Assembly (NCBI GenBank): GCA_030407005.1
Contig: JAUDYN010000001.1
Location: 1,364,001-1,428,000, forward strand
Length of the DNA stretch: 64,000 nt
Origin: Desarmillaria ectypa
Lineage: Eukaryota > Basidiomycota > Agaricomycetes > Agaricales > Physalacriaceae
Direction: 5' to 3'
The translations under genes were made by a program, and so were the position numbers. This document shows, in pieces, positions 24,580 through 35,804 of this stretch (its first letter is position 1; every line of letters starts with the position of its first letter). Below the pieces are notes generated by a model. It was not told the origin of the DNA, did no database searches, and worked only from the letters and a program-made list of their open reading frames with translations.

Positions 24580-25506
24580 CTATTTGTACAGTGCAGCAAA
24601 GGCTACGGATGCCCTCAGTCTGGCATTTCTATCACTGCCGCCGACTTCACTGAGCCACCATTGCAACAGCTTTCTAGCCTCTGTCTCCTGCACGAAGCCA
24701 AGACCACGCTCGACGACAGCCTCTCTGACTTCGTCGTCGGTGAGCGCCTGCACGCCCTCCTTTGTCAGCCAGGCATCGTCACTTTCCAGAAAATCCATAT
24801 GCCAGCCAACTCGAACCCAAGGCCAGAGCTGTATGCCGATGCGAGAGAGCCCGTACAAAGTGTACACTGACTGCCGGCGGTTCCCATCCGTCCAGAACCG
24901 GGCTCGCGTCTTAGCTTGTTCCACTAATGAGTCCATATCCACCTCCTCGTCAAGATCCTCCTTTCTAAATGGAAACGGGCCCTCCTTGGATATTTCTAGG
25001 TACTCGTGTGCCACCCGGAGCATCGGGAGCGCCTCCCTGGCTTTCTGCACCTTCTTGTCCCGGATTCGTCTCAACTGCCCAGGGAGGATACATGTCGACG
25101 GCAGCATTGCAGGCGCGTACAGTACCATCACTGGTATCAGCTCCTCCAAGAGCACTGCCGTGATCAGGAACGGCACCACTTTCAACACGTCCCTCTTTTG
25201 TGTCCTCAGCATCCGCCATTCCCTTCGCGTCGACGGAGTGTCTGCCAGACTTCTCTGCCGCCGGAAGATCTCCCGCCCACCACGAAAGTAGAACTTGAGG
25301 AGCTCCATGGAGGTGTGCACGAGGGATTTGAGGGGGCCTGAACTGGCGGGTGGGGGTTGGAGGATCCCGCGCGTTTGGGCATCAGCAATATCGGCTTTTA
25401 TGAGCTCTGTGATGGACGGTTTGGGTTTAGGTTGTGTGGTTAGCGAGCGACTGAGAACGAGTGGACGCGCGAGAACCCGACACCGGAGAGGATGGAAGAC
25501 TTGCAT
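24580..25506 (-). CDS. LETM1-domain mitochondrial protein
   Basis: Single-exon gene of 308 residues. The N-terminus (RCRVLARPLVLSRSLTTQ) is a basic, Ser/Leu-rich mitochondrial targeting sequence. Residues about 85-160 show the LETM1 signature: RTQKRDVLKVVPFLIT followed by a hydrophobic stretch (AVLLEELIPVMVLYAPAMLPST). In LETM1 and yeast Mdm38 this segment crosses the inner membrane. The C-terminal half (about 190-300) corresponds to the ribosome-binding-like LETM1 domain, with TLYGLSRIG, WLTKEGVQALTDDEVREAV, ERG and a final EARKLLQWWL. Family members act in mitochondrial K+/H+ homeostasis and help mitoribosomes insert nascent chains. At 308 residues it is shorter than Mdm38/LETM1 and lacks their C-terminal coiled coil, so it is likelier a LETMD1-like or Mrx-type short paralogue. 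Confidence 0.85.
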   Translation of the reverse strand: MQVFHPLRCRVLARPLVLSRSLTTQPKPKPSITELIKADIADAQTRGILQPPPASSGPLKSLVHTSMELLKFYFRGGREIFRRQRSLADTPSTRREWRMLRTQKRDVLKVVPFLITAVLLEELIPVMVLYAPAMLPSTCILPGQLRRIRDKKVQKAREALPMLRVAHEYLEISKEGPFPFRKEDLDEEVDMDSLVEQAKTRARFWTDGNRRQSVYTLYGLSRIGIQLWPWVRVGWHMDFLESDDAWLTKEGVQALTDDEVREAVVERGLGFVQETEARKLLQWWLSEVGGSDRNARLRASVAFAALYK

Positions 25507-25739
25507 AAGTTTTTTTTGGTCACGGTCACGAGCGTGACGATCGAGTACTCAGGTACCCGCCGGCAGTGGCAGTACACAAAACTAAGCATTCCAGTTTAAT
25601 TACATACATGTGACCGGTAGTAGTAAATCAGTGTCAACACCACTCCTTTTTTATGTAGCACTGCTTCAATGCTCCCTTTCTCCCTGCCTGACTTTTCGAG
25701 CTCGCTGCCTGATTTCAAGGTTTCTCCAAGGTTTCTCTT

Positions 25740-28420
25740 AGTTTGTTTCTTGCCATGTAAACTCTCTGCTCCACAATAACATCTTCTTCATCTACTTTCA
25801 GAAGAGGAAAAAGCATACTCCTGCGATCAGTTTTGTACTATCAACTTTGCTGGCATCAAATAAGATTCAGAAGGCCTTGTTTGAAGATCACACCTAATGT
25901 TTACTCTCTCTAAGCCAAATTTATTCATTGGTTTGACTTCCTACTGAGAATCTGAAAGGAGACTCTTGAAGCTTCTACTATGTATATTATGGAACTGTAT
26001 GAGATTTATTTCAGGAGCACAGTGACAGCAATGCAGCATGTTCATGTGATCTTAGAGAAACTTTCTGACATTTTCTAACTAAAAATGTCTCATTAATTGC
26101 ATGCAGGCTCCCAGTTGTAGGTGCTGCTTCAAGTTTTCCCCCAAAGCCTCATCCTAGAGTCTACAAGAGCGGTGGCTCTCCTAACATGCACATCAGCAAT
26201 TCAAAGGTAATATTCACTTCCTATACACCCTCTTCTTTCATTATTATATCTATTGTTAAGTGTGTATTAAATAAAGCCCAGTGGCAATCTTCATAGTGAC
26301 ACAAAGGTATTCAAATCTCTATATCTAGTCCTACTTTCTGCTTTTCTTGTGATGAGCCTCATTATGCATTCCATCCCCCATTTCATCATCTGGCTGCTTT
26401 CTGCCATGCATGTTTACTCCAACAGTATTAGAGATGGAGCCACCCAGCTGATCTCACCCTCTCAGAATCCTCTTGTGTTTTGGTACTCCTTCAGATGATG
26501 ACAGCTCAACTATGCAGTTGCATAGCCTATGTAATGATTCCTTTGAAGAGGCTGGAGTTTTGAGTAATGAAGATCATGTAGCATTGTTAATAGCTCCTAT
26601 TGGGAGACCCCAGATAGGCATCTGTGAAGGACAGTGTCATGTTCATCCAAAGATGCCAGGTCCACTTCAACAGTTTTTGAAATTTCAGTAAGGATAATCT
26701 GAGCAGAAGAAAGTGATCTGCAGAGAGGATGCCACATAGAAATAAGGTTCACAGCTGCTGTGAGCCACTTGCAGAACTTCAATCCCTGAAAAATTGACTG
26801 CTATTTTACAACATCATTTTCCATCAGGAGCAGACATTTCCCCCCTTTGCTGATTTCAAAGTTGAACACCTTTCTTAGATAAGACTGGTGACAAGCCTTT
26901 AAATACTCCTTCCAAGGTAGATAGGAAAATCTGCAATATAGAGCTATATAGATGAGAGATTCCACATCATGGCCAAAGAAATGACTATACTGGCTTGAGA
27001 GATCTGGATCTATACTTGGTAAAGCATCTATACATATGAAGGCAATTGTTCCCTATATTTCTTACACAATGAGTGGCTATTCCACATAATATAATCATTT
27101 TTTTCATACTGTCCTCCACTAGTCCCTATGGTTTCCCTGTCAATCAGTTACTATTGCAAATTCCCAGTTGATCACATACACAGCTTAATTTCCCAACCTA
27201 TTCATCTTGTCAGCAATGAGAATGATATTGGTAGATGAGATGTCTTGATAAAGAAGGCTCACTTTTATCAGAGTATTGAACAGCACTGAATAGAGCCCAA
27301 GTCATTATATAAAGGAATGAGGGATAATAGTGATATACCATGAAACACATCCTGGAAACCTTTGATAAGCTCCCACATCCCAACAAAGGTCTTCTGTAGT
27401 ATATAGCCTATCTCAGCAGTAACTATTCTATAATGGACATGGCCTCTGATGTGGGTTGACTTTGAAACCTTATTTTAAGTAAAGTTTGAGTACTTTGATG
27501 TCAATGTTGAGAAGACTGAAACAAGAATGATAAATATTGATAAAATTACATCAATGGAATCTCCCACCTTCTGGTCCAACATAGATATCACCATGGCAAA
27601 CAACCATCGGCACCTCTACCTCCACACTGCTTGATCGAAGATTCTGGAGCATCAAGCCTTTTATATCCACTGCTTTGATATTCACACAGTAGCATTCTTT
27701 CAAGAAAACAATGTTTTTGGTCCACACATCAACAGTCCAGTACTCATGAGTAGAATGTGAGGCTAGCAAGCATGGTGAGGTTACCAGTCAAGACACCAGG
27801 AATTTACAAGTCTCTGCATGAGCTTGCTCCTGCCCCTGGCTTTGAGACTTTGATGATATAAGTGGCTGGCCCTCCTGATATTCGAATACCTCAACTATAC
27901 AGACCTGCCCAGATCATAATACTTTTCTAGTGCTTTATCCACCTCTTTCTTGTTAGTCAATCCTAGCTGTAGTTTGACATGCATCTTCATAGTATCTCAA
28001 AAGAGTGCCTTCTCAGCTTCTGTGATACCCTGGTGTACAGATATGTCTGCACTGCACTGAGATGGGTTGAGATTTCTGAAATGCCAAAGGAACTGACATA
28101 GACATTCAGAGTTCTCACAATAATAAATAGTCTCAGAGAAGATAACATTGGAGCTGCAGTTTCATCAGTTATTGAGATTGAAAAAGCAAAATTGCAATAC
28201 TGGTTCATGCACATTTGTATGGCATTATTGTAAAAGAGTGTGTAATAGAGGTTATGAGTGTAGTAGTAAACTATGAGACTTGACTGTGTAAGAGAGGTGG
28301 GTGAGAATATTAATCTATATTATTGGTAGGCTGGTCTGCCCAGTATATATACTACAAGGTGGGCACTTCTAGAATATATTATTATCTACTAGTGTCCATG
28401 TCTGACTCATTGCTGAGTGA
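25740..28420. other. CpG-depleted AT-rich island
   Basis: Reading base by base, only about half a dozen CG dinucleotides are found in roughly 2.7 kb, with none in long runs such as about 26,190-27,600. Sequence directly right of 28,430 has many in its first 200 bases. TG and CA are correspondingly abundant. This pattern is the footprint of long-term cytosine methylation and deamination of silenced repetitive DNA in basidiomycetes. The island contains the FunK1 kinase relic described separately. No terminal repeats were recognised at either edge. Confidence 0.85.
26590..28250 (-). pseudogene. FunK1-type fungal protein kinase, decayed relic
   Basis: Reading the minus strand through several frames recovers the ordered landmarks of a FunK1 kinase. 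Near 28,240-28,150 is the block before the N-lobe (AIQMCMNQYCNFAFSISI), and near 28,075-27,985 FLWHFRNLNPSQ. Near 27,750-27,560 are VFLKECYCVN and VPMVVCHGDIYVG (N-lobe). Near 27,260-27,150 is the catalytic loop LLYQDISSTNIILI followed by VYVINWEFAI. Near 26,990-26,880 is GHDVESLIYIALYCRF. The usual HRD is YQD and the usual IDW is INW, as expected when CpG arginine and aspartate codons decay. Stops and frameshifts interrupt every exon-sized piece, so it is not functional. FunK1 kinases are an expanded, often silenced Agaricomycete family of unclear substrate. Confidence 0.75.
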
Positions 28421-28517
28421 GCAGACAGACGATCGAGTCAAGGAGAAGGTGCGCGAAGGTTCGCGCGCTTCAACGTTGCTCCGATTGCCGGATTGCCGTA
28501 TGCGACTGAGCGCGTTT

Positions 28518-29140
28518 TCAACAGGCGTAGAACGAAGTCTGGCCGAAATCAGCAATAACGCGTTCCTTAGTCTTCCCATCGGTAATATGCTCGAATAGAA
28601 CTCCGTCATCGCCAGAAAAGTCAATCATTTTGCCCTCCCAGAAAATCTGCCAGTAGCCCGGATGAGAGACGATAGTCGAAGTTCCTGCGTTTTTCACAAA
28701 CTTGAGGTATTCTTGAGCGTATCCGCTACAGTCAACCTTGGTCGAGTATTTGCCAGGTCCCGGCTGGACAGAAGTGTTGTAAAATGTAACGCCTGGACAA
28801 CAGGCCATCTTGCCTTGCGAGGTTTTGCATGTGGAATTAAAGGCCTTGTTCTGTATAGTGCAAGGATCACTAGACATGTAAAGAGAAAAAAGCAGATGAT
28901 ACGTACAATTGGGTCATAGAGTGGGCGTTCGTTCTTGAAATCGACATCACCACGCTTTGGAACTTTGCTGAATGCGTCACGAATATGTGGCATCATTGTA
29001 TCAGGGTGCTGAGGGCATGAAGGTATGAGGTCCACAAATTCATTGACTGGCATGGATCCAACGGCGTGTTTGGCCATTTCGCGACCGAATTCCAGGTTGA
29101 TACGACATAAAGCCCGACATGTTTTCTTATGAGTTGTCAA
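28518..29140 (-). pseudogene. Fragment resembling the FunK1 kinase N-terminus
   Basis: Two pieces, 28907-29140 and 28518-28850, join in frame over a 56-base intron (GTACGT...TATACAG). The product begins with no usable ATG; the frame is closed upstream by TGA near 29150. Landmarks such as SMPVNEFVDLIPSCPQ, ERPLYDPINKAF, TFYNTSVQPGPGKYS and FGQTSFYAC resemble, in order, the poorly conserved region that precedes the kinase domain in FunK1 proteins. A stop directly follows. It lies on the same strand and immediately upstream of the CpG-depleted kinase relic, so the two may be halves of one gene, yet this half has ordinary CpG content. An unrelated small cysteine-containing protein remains possible. 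Confidence 0.45.
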
Positions 29141-29590
29141 GGCGAGAAGCCCTCAACTGGATATTTACAGGTGTCTGCATCGGAAGCAAGGGAAAAATAG
29201 CTTCTTCGAGGCATCATACCGATCCCTCGAGTTCTTGGACTTTGACGAATATTGTTTTGTGGTTATGCCCAGGTATGCATGCCGGGTGTTTCACAAATTT
29301 AGCTTCTTCTCGTTTCCTGCTGTACAAGATGGGGACGTGCCCCCTCCTGGGAATGCAAATTGCGTAGCAATCTCGCTTTCATACATTTCCTGCTAAAAGT
29401 ATGCTATCACCTTCTCCCAACCCGGGACACTCCTCGAGCTAAAACATTCCTAGGGACTGGTCTTTCTCCACGAGAACAATAACGTTCTTTTGCCACCATA
29501 ACCACGCCGATCCCGCATCATATATTCTTTCAGAACCTAGACCTAGACAATATCGTCACCAATCGCATCATAAACCCCAAATTTCCAGCC

Positions 29591-30318
29591 ATGAACGAGG
29601 CTAGGTGGGACCTCCAGCACGCCGGGAAGCTTGTATCAGCTCTGGTGGATTTTGACCTTGCCATACAACTCGACCCGGATTCATCTAGCCGTCCGCTTCC
29701 TCGCCGCATGACTCAACAAAGGTCTGTCCAGCGGGATTTATCACAAGGTGAGTACCAGTACGACCCCTTCGCATACGACGTAGAAGCCATGGGATATATC
29801 CTTTGTGCCCAATTCCAGGTGAGATATCCCTCAACTTCGAGCACCACTAACACTAACCCCGTCCTACTCCCAGCACCTCACTCCAGACCTCCCGATGCTC
29901 GGCCCCCCTCTTAGATTGCGTGATCACCTGGGATAAGCAGAAACGCTTCACCGCCTCCGAGGCCTTTCAGTTCTTCTAAAACATGTCTTCTAAGCGTGAC
30001 GTTGCCCGGGGACACGATATGGACGTGCGTCTGGGTGATTTGGTGGGGTTTGCGCCCGCGAATCGCGCGCATTATGAGGATTATGATCGGTGGCAGGAAC
30101 TTTCAGAGAGTTTTATGGATAAGTATGGTTCGGAGTATAGGGAGCGGCCGTTGTCGTGGAGGATCAAGGTCTTTCGTTCAGTTTGTCGGTCTCTCGTGGG
30201 GTTTTGGGTTGTGCTGATGATTCGACGGATGGTGGATGCGATGAAATTCTTATTTGGGTACTTGACCCGTCCTCGTAAGTCGGCTAAGCCTCGCGTTGTG
30301 AGGTTATCAGAAGTATAG
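29591..30318 (+). pseudogene. Truncated protein-kinase-like gene (C-lobe and tail only)
   Basis: The frame opens with ATG and soon reads LVDFDLAIQLDPDSSSRP, matching the magnesium-loop end (DFDLA) of an Agaricomycete kinase-like family. It continues as YDPFAYDVEAMGYILCAQFQ and, after an intron at about 29819-29873, HLTPDLPMLGPL. A run of six C near 29902 is one base too long for the family frame; skipping it restores CVITWDKQKRFTASEAFQFF. That segment then meets an in-frame TAA at 29977 before the tail (from 29983) that ends VVRLSEV. The N-lobe and catalytic loop are absent. So there are three independent lesions: truncation, frameshift and stop. The tail from 29983 could in theory be made alone (111 residues), but there is no reason to think it is. 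Confidence 0.6.
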
Positions 30319-30521
30319 GATCGAAATTTAGTTACTACGGAGCTGTACATTATTATTTTATAGGACTATCTCCCTGTACATTTACTTACAACCTTATCGA
30401 CACCATCCATATTACAAAATATTAACGCAGTGTTAGTACAACAAGACGAAGCTACAAATATGTGAACAATCTTCTGATTATGCTACAAAATGGTATAATA
30501 AGCAAGAAATGTGCACTTATA

Positions 30522-32895
30522 TCACGACATCGTACGTTTCCCCTTCTCATACTCCTCCATCACCTTCTGCTTCACCTTTGTCCTCGGCGCCCGTCTCCCT
30601 GTCCATATCTTAACCTGCTCATATCCCTGTTCCAAGAGCAGCTCGATACCCTCCACAACTGCCCACGCAATCCCCTTATCCCTCTTCTCCTGCGCCAGCG
30701 CCAGAAGCTTCGTAATCCTCCTCTCATACGCCAACTCGATTGCCACCCCCCCAAGATCACTCAAATGCTCCTCCTTCAGCCCCACGTCAATGAGCTCCGC
30801 ATCCCTCATCGACGTCGCCGGAATCGTCGACACGATCATCGTCGGTAGCGGGTGGATCGGAAGGGGGACATCCAGCCTATCCAGCACCTTTATCTTCAAC
30901 AGCGGATCAAGCTTACAGAACTCCTCTGCGAGCAGCTCAGCTCGGGGTCGTGTGCGGTTGTAGATGAAGATGTTGATGACGCCTATTTGGTAGAGCGCGT
31001 AGAGGGCCGCTCGAGACGTACCGCCAGCGCCGAGGACAAGGGCAGTCGTGCTTGAGGTGACAACGTTTGCAGGTGTGAGTGAGCGGAGGAGGCATATTTT
31101 AATTGCTCGCCAGTCTGTATTATCCCCATTGAGGACGCCGGGTGCGAGGGGCGTGATGGTGTTGACGGCTCCAATGATCCTTGCATGCCGCGATATATGT
31201 TGCAAATAAGGCATAATCTCGACCTTGAAGGGTATGGTCACACTTGCACCACCAAAGCTGGACGAGTCCATGATCTCTTTAAGCTCTTTCGTTGATGCTG
31301 TTTCCTTTAGTTCGTACGTGTGCGGAAGCCCCAGCGTAGAGAAGGCGGTATTGTGTATGGTGGGTGACATAGAATGGGCAATAGGACAGCCAAAAAGGTA
31401 GTACTTCTTCGGGGGTAACAGTCCAATTAGATATAGAATGGATTGCGCCTCTGTAAATGAGATTTGGCCGGGCGCCGCTGCTCGAGGAAGCAGAGGATGT
31501 GACATCGGGGAAAAAACGGAATTGAGTACTCGGGATATCTTGCCCTAGCAAAGAGGAATTAATTTCATACTTTGGATAACCTGATGGAAGACTTACTTCA
31601 TGCCCCATGTTGACGGCGAGTAATGGTATAGGATTCCTCTCAACGGTTCCTGCAAACTTTCTCAGACTCATGTTATCCTCAAACATCTTTGCTGTGCTCG
31701 CAATTTTGACGATATCCGCGCCCCTAGAGACCATTCTATCGTACAATTGCCGCGTCTGCAGACTAGACCAGACAAGGCTGCCTTTCCAATCTTGATACGA
31801 AACAAGAATGCTAGTATTTCCCTTATGATCCACAATATGGGAAAATATAGAATCTGGGAGGATCATCTCCAAGTCAATATATTCGACGCCGAGAGTAAGC
31901 GCATGAAAGAGAATGTTCAAATGGTTTTGAGGGGTATCTTTCGTACCAACGTCAGGGTATTTGCCACCCTGCTTCAAGGTACGGAGTGTGAACAGAATAG
32001 GGAGTGGAGAATGTCGACGCAGCGTTGCAATTTGATATGCAATAAAGGTTGGGTCCTGCGAGAGAAGAAGGTCGGCGCGGACTTCCCATAGGTCTATTCC
32101 CAAAGAGATTTCTTCCAGATCGTTAATCGCATCCCTTATGTCTTCATATGTGAGAGCGAGGATGTATGAGCGACGACCACGAGACACCAAAGGGACCTTA
32201 TTACAATCCACACCATGGATAAACCGCAAGAGTCGGAAAAACTCCTCTTCCACAGGTTTGAGCGCAAAAGTTTGGTCGGGCGTGACCGTCTCTTTCGAGC
32301 CCTCGAGAGCCGGCGGAATGTGGACAGTAAGTGAGACAAACTCGAAGGAGCAACATTGGCGAAAGTACTTTTCCCTTCGGTCCCAGGCCTCTCTCGAGGT
32401 TTCATGGATGTAAGGAGGAAAATGGGTGGATTGGCGAAGGTAGCTGAGTACGGCTTCCTTCTCACGCAAGACGTGTATGACGGGCCCTGTTTGTCTGAAT
32501 TTTTGGAGCATTGCACGGTTAGCCTCTAGCTCGACGACACCACCACCACAAGCGATGACCTTGCCGACAGGATGCTGACGCAGTATTTCAGCCAGGATAT
32601 TCGACTCGGTCTTGCGAAAGGCATCCCAGCCATATGTTGTTATGTACTGTGTAATTGGCATGTTTTGTTTTTCAAAGATGGTGTCTGTGTCTAGAAGTTC
32701 CCATGCAAGAGCCTTCGCAGCAATAGTCCCTAGAGTAGTCTTGCCCACTGACCGATTTTTAGATCAAGTCAGGCCTTAAAAGACAATATACGCACCTCCT
32801 CTCATGCCAATGAGCACTATACTCGCCTTTCTGGAGTAATTCTGCACTGGCGGTGTGGACGGCGACGAAGCGCGCGAAGGGCCCAGAGACAACAT
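30522..32895 (-). CDS. QutR-like quinate-pathway repressor (shikimate kinase / dehydroquinase / shikimate dehydrogenase-like)
   Basis: Homologous to the three C-terminal domains of the AROM protein, the architecture of the QUTR/QA-1S repressors that control quinate catabolism. Exons 32796-32895, 31597-32747 and 30522-31544 join in phase to about 757 residues; the true start may lie further upstream (ATG at 33052 is another option). Domain 1 has the P-loop GMRGVGKTT, LLDTD, FRKTE and GGGVVE. Domain 2 (type I dehydroquinase) keeps the Schiff-base lysine in DIVKIAS, but the usual catalytic histidine motif SHHD is SYQD. Domain 3 has SMSPTIHN, SVTIPFK, NGDNTDW and the nucleotide loop GAGGTSRAALYAL. 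The EPSP and dehydroquinate synthase domains of AROM are missing. Loss of the histidine argues for a regulatory protein and against a biosynthetic one. The gene stands alone here; no quinate catabolic genes are adjacent. Confidence 0.82.
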
Positions 32896-33059
32896 TGCAT
32901 CTAATAGTGAGGTGACCTTGAAGAGGTGAGAAAGGAAGAGAAGGAAGATGAAAAGGGCTGACTGGTCGTGTCTCCGATTCGTCCGTCGCAGATCTAGTAC
33001 GTGGATAAGGCTGGTAAGGACCTGAGTCGTGGATCAAATCGCGGACATTCATGGCGGCG

Positions 33060-34985
33060 GAGGGATGTTTCTCCGATCCGAGCTGGTGGCAGTAAACGGA
33101 GTAGTTGTTCTCGAAGGATCAGTGGTTCGTTCGAGCTCGACGGTATCGCATTGTCCGATGTCCAGTTCGATTTATCGTCGCGGAGTAAGGGCAACAACCA
33201 CACCGTTGATGACAGAACGGTCCGAACTGCTGACTAAGACCATGTATGTAATTTTTTGAGGTTCCTTCGGCTTCCCGCAGTGTTATTGCTTCACAAAGTG
33301 CACTTCCGTCTGCACACGAACTGGTTCAATTCAAAGGTGTGCTGTGTAAAATGAGGGGACATAATTCAACTCCGCGAACGCCGAACCATACTCTAGAACT
33401 TAACGTTTTTCAGATACAGTTAAAGCAACCGTATTGCATTCGAAAAGGACAAAGCTCGCGTCTGAATGACAACAAAGTGACCGCATTACGTTCACAACAT
33501 TTGCCTGCGTGTGGGTGCGCGATTAAAATCAACGCGACTAATCGGACGGGTTTCGCGATTAAGTGGCCCCAAGCGGACCTCATCCATTTATCGCGGGGCA
33601 TTCTGACCATTCACACTTCTGTGTTCATCAAACCAGTTTTGTGTCTCAACGAACATGCTGGCCAGTCGTGATCGCCGAGGATAGTGAATAGCAACGGGTA
33701 CCTGACTTTGCACTAGAGCGGACCTAGACTCGTTCGTGGCCTGATAATGCGGTGAGCCGGACGAGGTGCATGGATGCTCACCACAGTGAGAGAAACTGGG
33801 TACTTCCACCGAAACGAGAAGCATGAGTATAGATAAGTACCGTGGACATCCTAGGACATATAGATTCATTCCGGCCATGCTTGTGGACACCTGGAAAGTC
33901 GATTTGTAGAACAACATGAGGTCCCGAAATTCACCAACACAAATTAACATCAACGCCGCAGTGTTCCTAGGAAGGGAGAAATTTGAAGTATGGAGTGGCG
34001 TACGTTTGAAGGGGTACCTGGATAGGAAAAAAGAGTATACGGCGGTAACCAAGTTGGAGACTTTAAAACAAATCACACTGAGCATGAGTTTTAGGCAACA
34101 TACATCCCCGGATTTCGTGTATGCTGTCGGGAGGGCTGAAAGGATGTATCCTGACACCAAAACGACACGCATACAACGTGTACACCGCTTCATCTCAGCG
34201 TTTCGAGCTGGGTAAGTAACAGAGGAGGATACGCATCTCTCAGTCGGTGGACTTCAAGAAACCGATTGCGACGAGGTACAACGTCGAAATGCTCAGCTCG
34301 AGAAGTTGGCCAGAAAACAGATATGAACTGCAGGGGTGATAACAATGATATCGGACAAGCATTATCCAGCGTCTGCGATCATGGATTTAAAGGCGGTGCG
34401 AACAAGACAGAACATCCCCTTACCAGCATGGTTCAAAACAAGTACATGGCCCTCTTGTAGCTGACCTTTCTGAAGCCCATCTTGGAGGTGAACAACCGAA
34501 CTCATGACATCAAGGTGACCTTCTTGACGATGGCGAGAACAGAGAGTGCAGAGAGCACGGACTCGTGTTGAAGATTCGTTGCGAATCAAACAGGCACTAG
34601 TGGTTCATATCAACATAGGGCAAAGTTCTCAATGAAATTCATACCATCCCAATAATCGGTATCGAACGCACACCTGCATCAAGGCTTTAATGATCCTACG
34701 TCAGCTTGTCGAGCCTTTGTAAATGGGAGGGCATATTAATGTTTCGCGTTCCACCACTGGCGCACGCCATCCACGCATTGAGATGTTGGTCCTCTCGGCT
34801 CGTTTTAATAGGACAAACCATAGCTTAGCGACTAAAACCATCGAACATAGCCGACTGCCTGACAGAGGAATTCATATGTTTAAAAGCTTTACTTTTGGAA
34901 TTATATGAGGACAAATATGGTACGTGTCTACAAGATCGTCAGCAAACGGTGACCGAAGGGAATAAAAACAGAGCACCTTACTATA
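33060..34985. other. Intergenic, no supported gene
   Basis: Nearly 2 kb between the QutR-like gene and COA1. A 201-codon minus-strand frame at 33588-34193 and overlapping plus-strand frames exist, but their products lack recognisable motifs and no introns of the local type extend them. Composition is ordinary (CpG present). Promoter of the QutR-like gene probably lies at 32.9-33.3 kb. Confidence 0.45.
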
Positions 34986-34989
34986 TGTT

Positions 34990-35804
34990 TTAGGCCTTGC
35001 TAGAGTCAACGTTGACGACGGTTCCATCGTCAGCAATAACTTTGAATCGCACTTCCGTGGTGAAAGTCAGAATGACGAAAAGAAAAACAGGATGAGAACG
35101 CACAGATTTCGTAGGGGACACCCTTTTCTCTCCTAACACTGGTAAAATATACGGTACCAGAACCTGAGCAGCAATGAAACATCACTTAAAAAACCAAGGA
35201 GAGGAGCACCACACACCTTTTGACCCCCGAATCCTGAAACTCAGATCTACATGCCCCTGTAAAATATTGATCTGCAAGTCTCAATGAGCACTCTCCTTTA
35301 GCAAAGAAGGATTCCAGACTCACTGCGCCAAGAACCCTCGGCTCCCCATTAAGCCACCACTCCGGCTGAGGCCTCATTGCTTCCCCCAGGACGTTCCGTA
35401 AGTCCTCGTCCTCCCTTGCTGTCCGCAAGACCTGCTTAAACACCGAGCTCGAGATCTTTTGCTGGTTCGTCGCATAACTGTAAAAGACGCCCCATGCTGC
35501 GACGCCGACTATGCTTAGTGCCATGATAGCAGGCCATCGTCTCTGCATAGATCAGCAAGAGAGGTATAGTGGGATGGTTAATTTTGCAAACCTTTATGCG
35601 CGGGAGCTCACGGAAAGGACGCGGGCGGGAGGTGTCGGAGAACATTTCGACATTGGGAGGTTCGGTGGGTGGCGGAGGTCGCCGTGGGAAGTTTGTGGCA
35701 AAGGTGCGGTGGAGGCGGGTTCGGAAGCAGGCTCTGCTCAGGTTGAGGACCATGATGGTGCAGAAAGACAACACGGCTACCGGGCCGCGTCGGAACATGG
35801 TCAC
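34990..35804 (-). CDS. COA1: Cytochrome c oxidase assembly factor COA1
   Basis: Inner-membrane mitochondrial protein that acts with Mss51 and Shy1 during early Cox1 maturation. Five exons (35592-35804, 35324-35542, 35217-35271, 35104-35163, 34990-35051) join in phase to about 202 residues. The N-terminus is a basic targeting sequence (RLHRTFATNFPRR), followed by RRWPAIMALSIVGVAAWGVFYSYATNQQ, whose hydrophobic core is the single membrane anchor. The conserved intermembrane-space part includes SSSVFKQVLR, LGEAMRPQPEWWLNGEPRV, INILQGHVDLSFRIRGSKGS and GTVYFTSVRREKGVPYE. The last three exons are only 55-62 bases. The donor of the last intron is GTGCGT and its acceptor GAAG, so the final join is slightly less certain. 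No damage seen. Confidence 0.88.

Noticed and set aside
33588..34193. 201-codon minus-strand open frame
   Set aside because: No domain, no supporting splice sites, and overlapping open frames on the other strand; probably chance.
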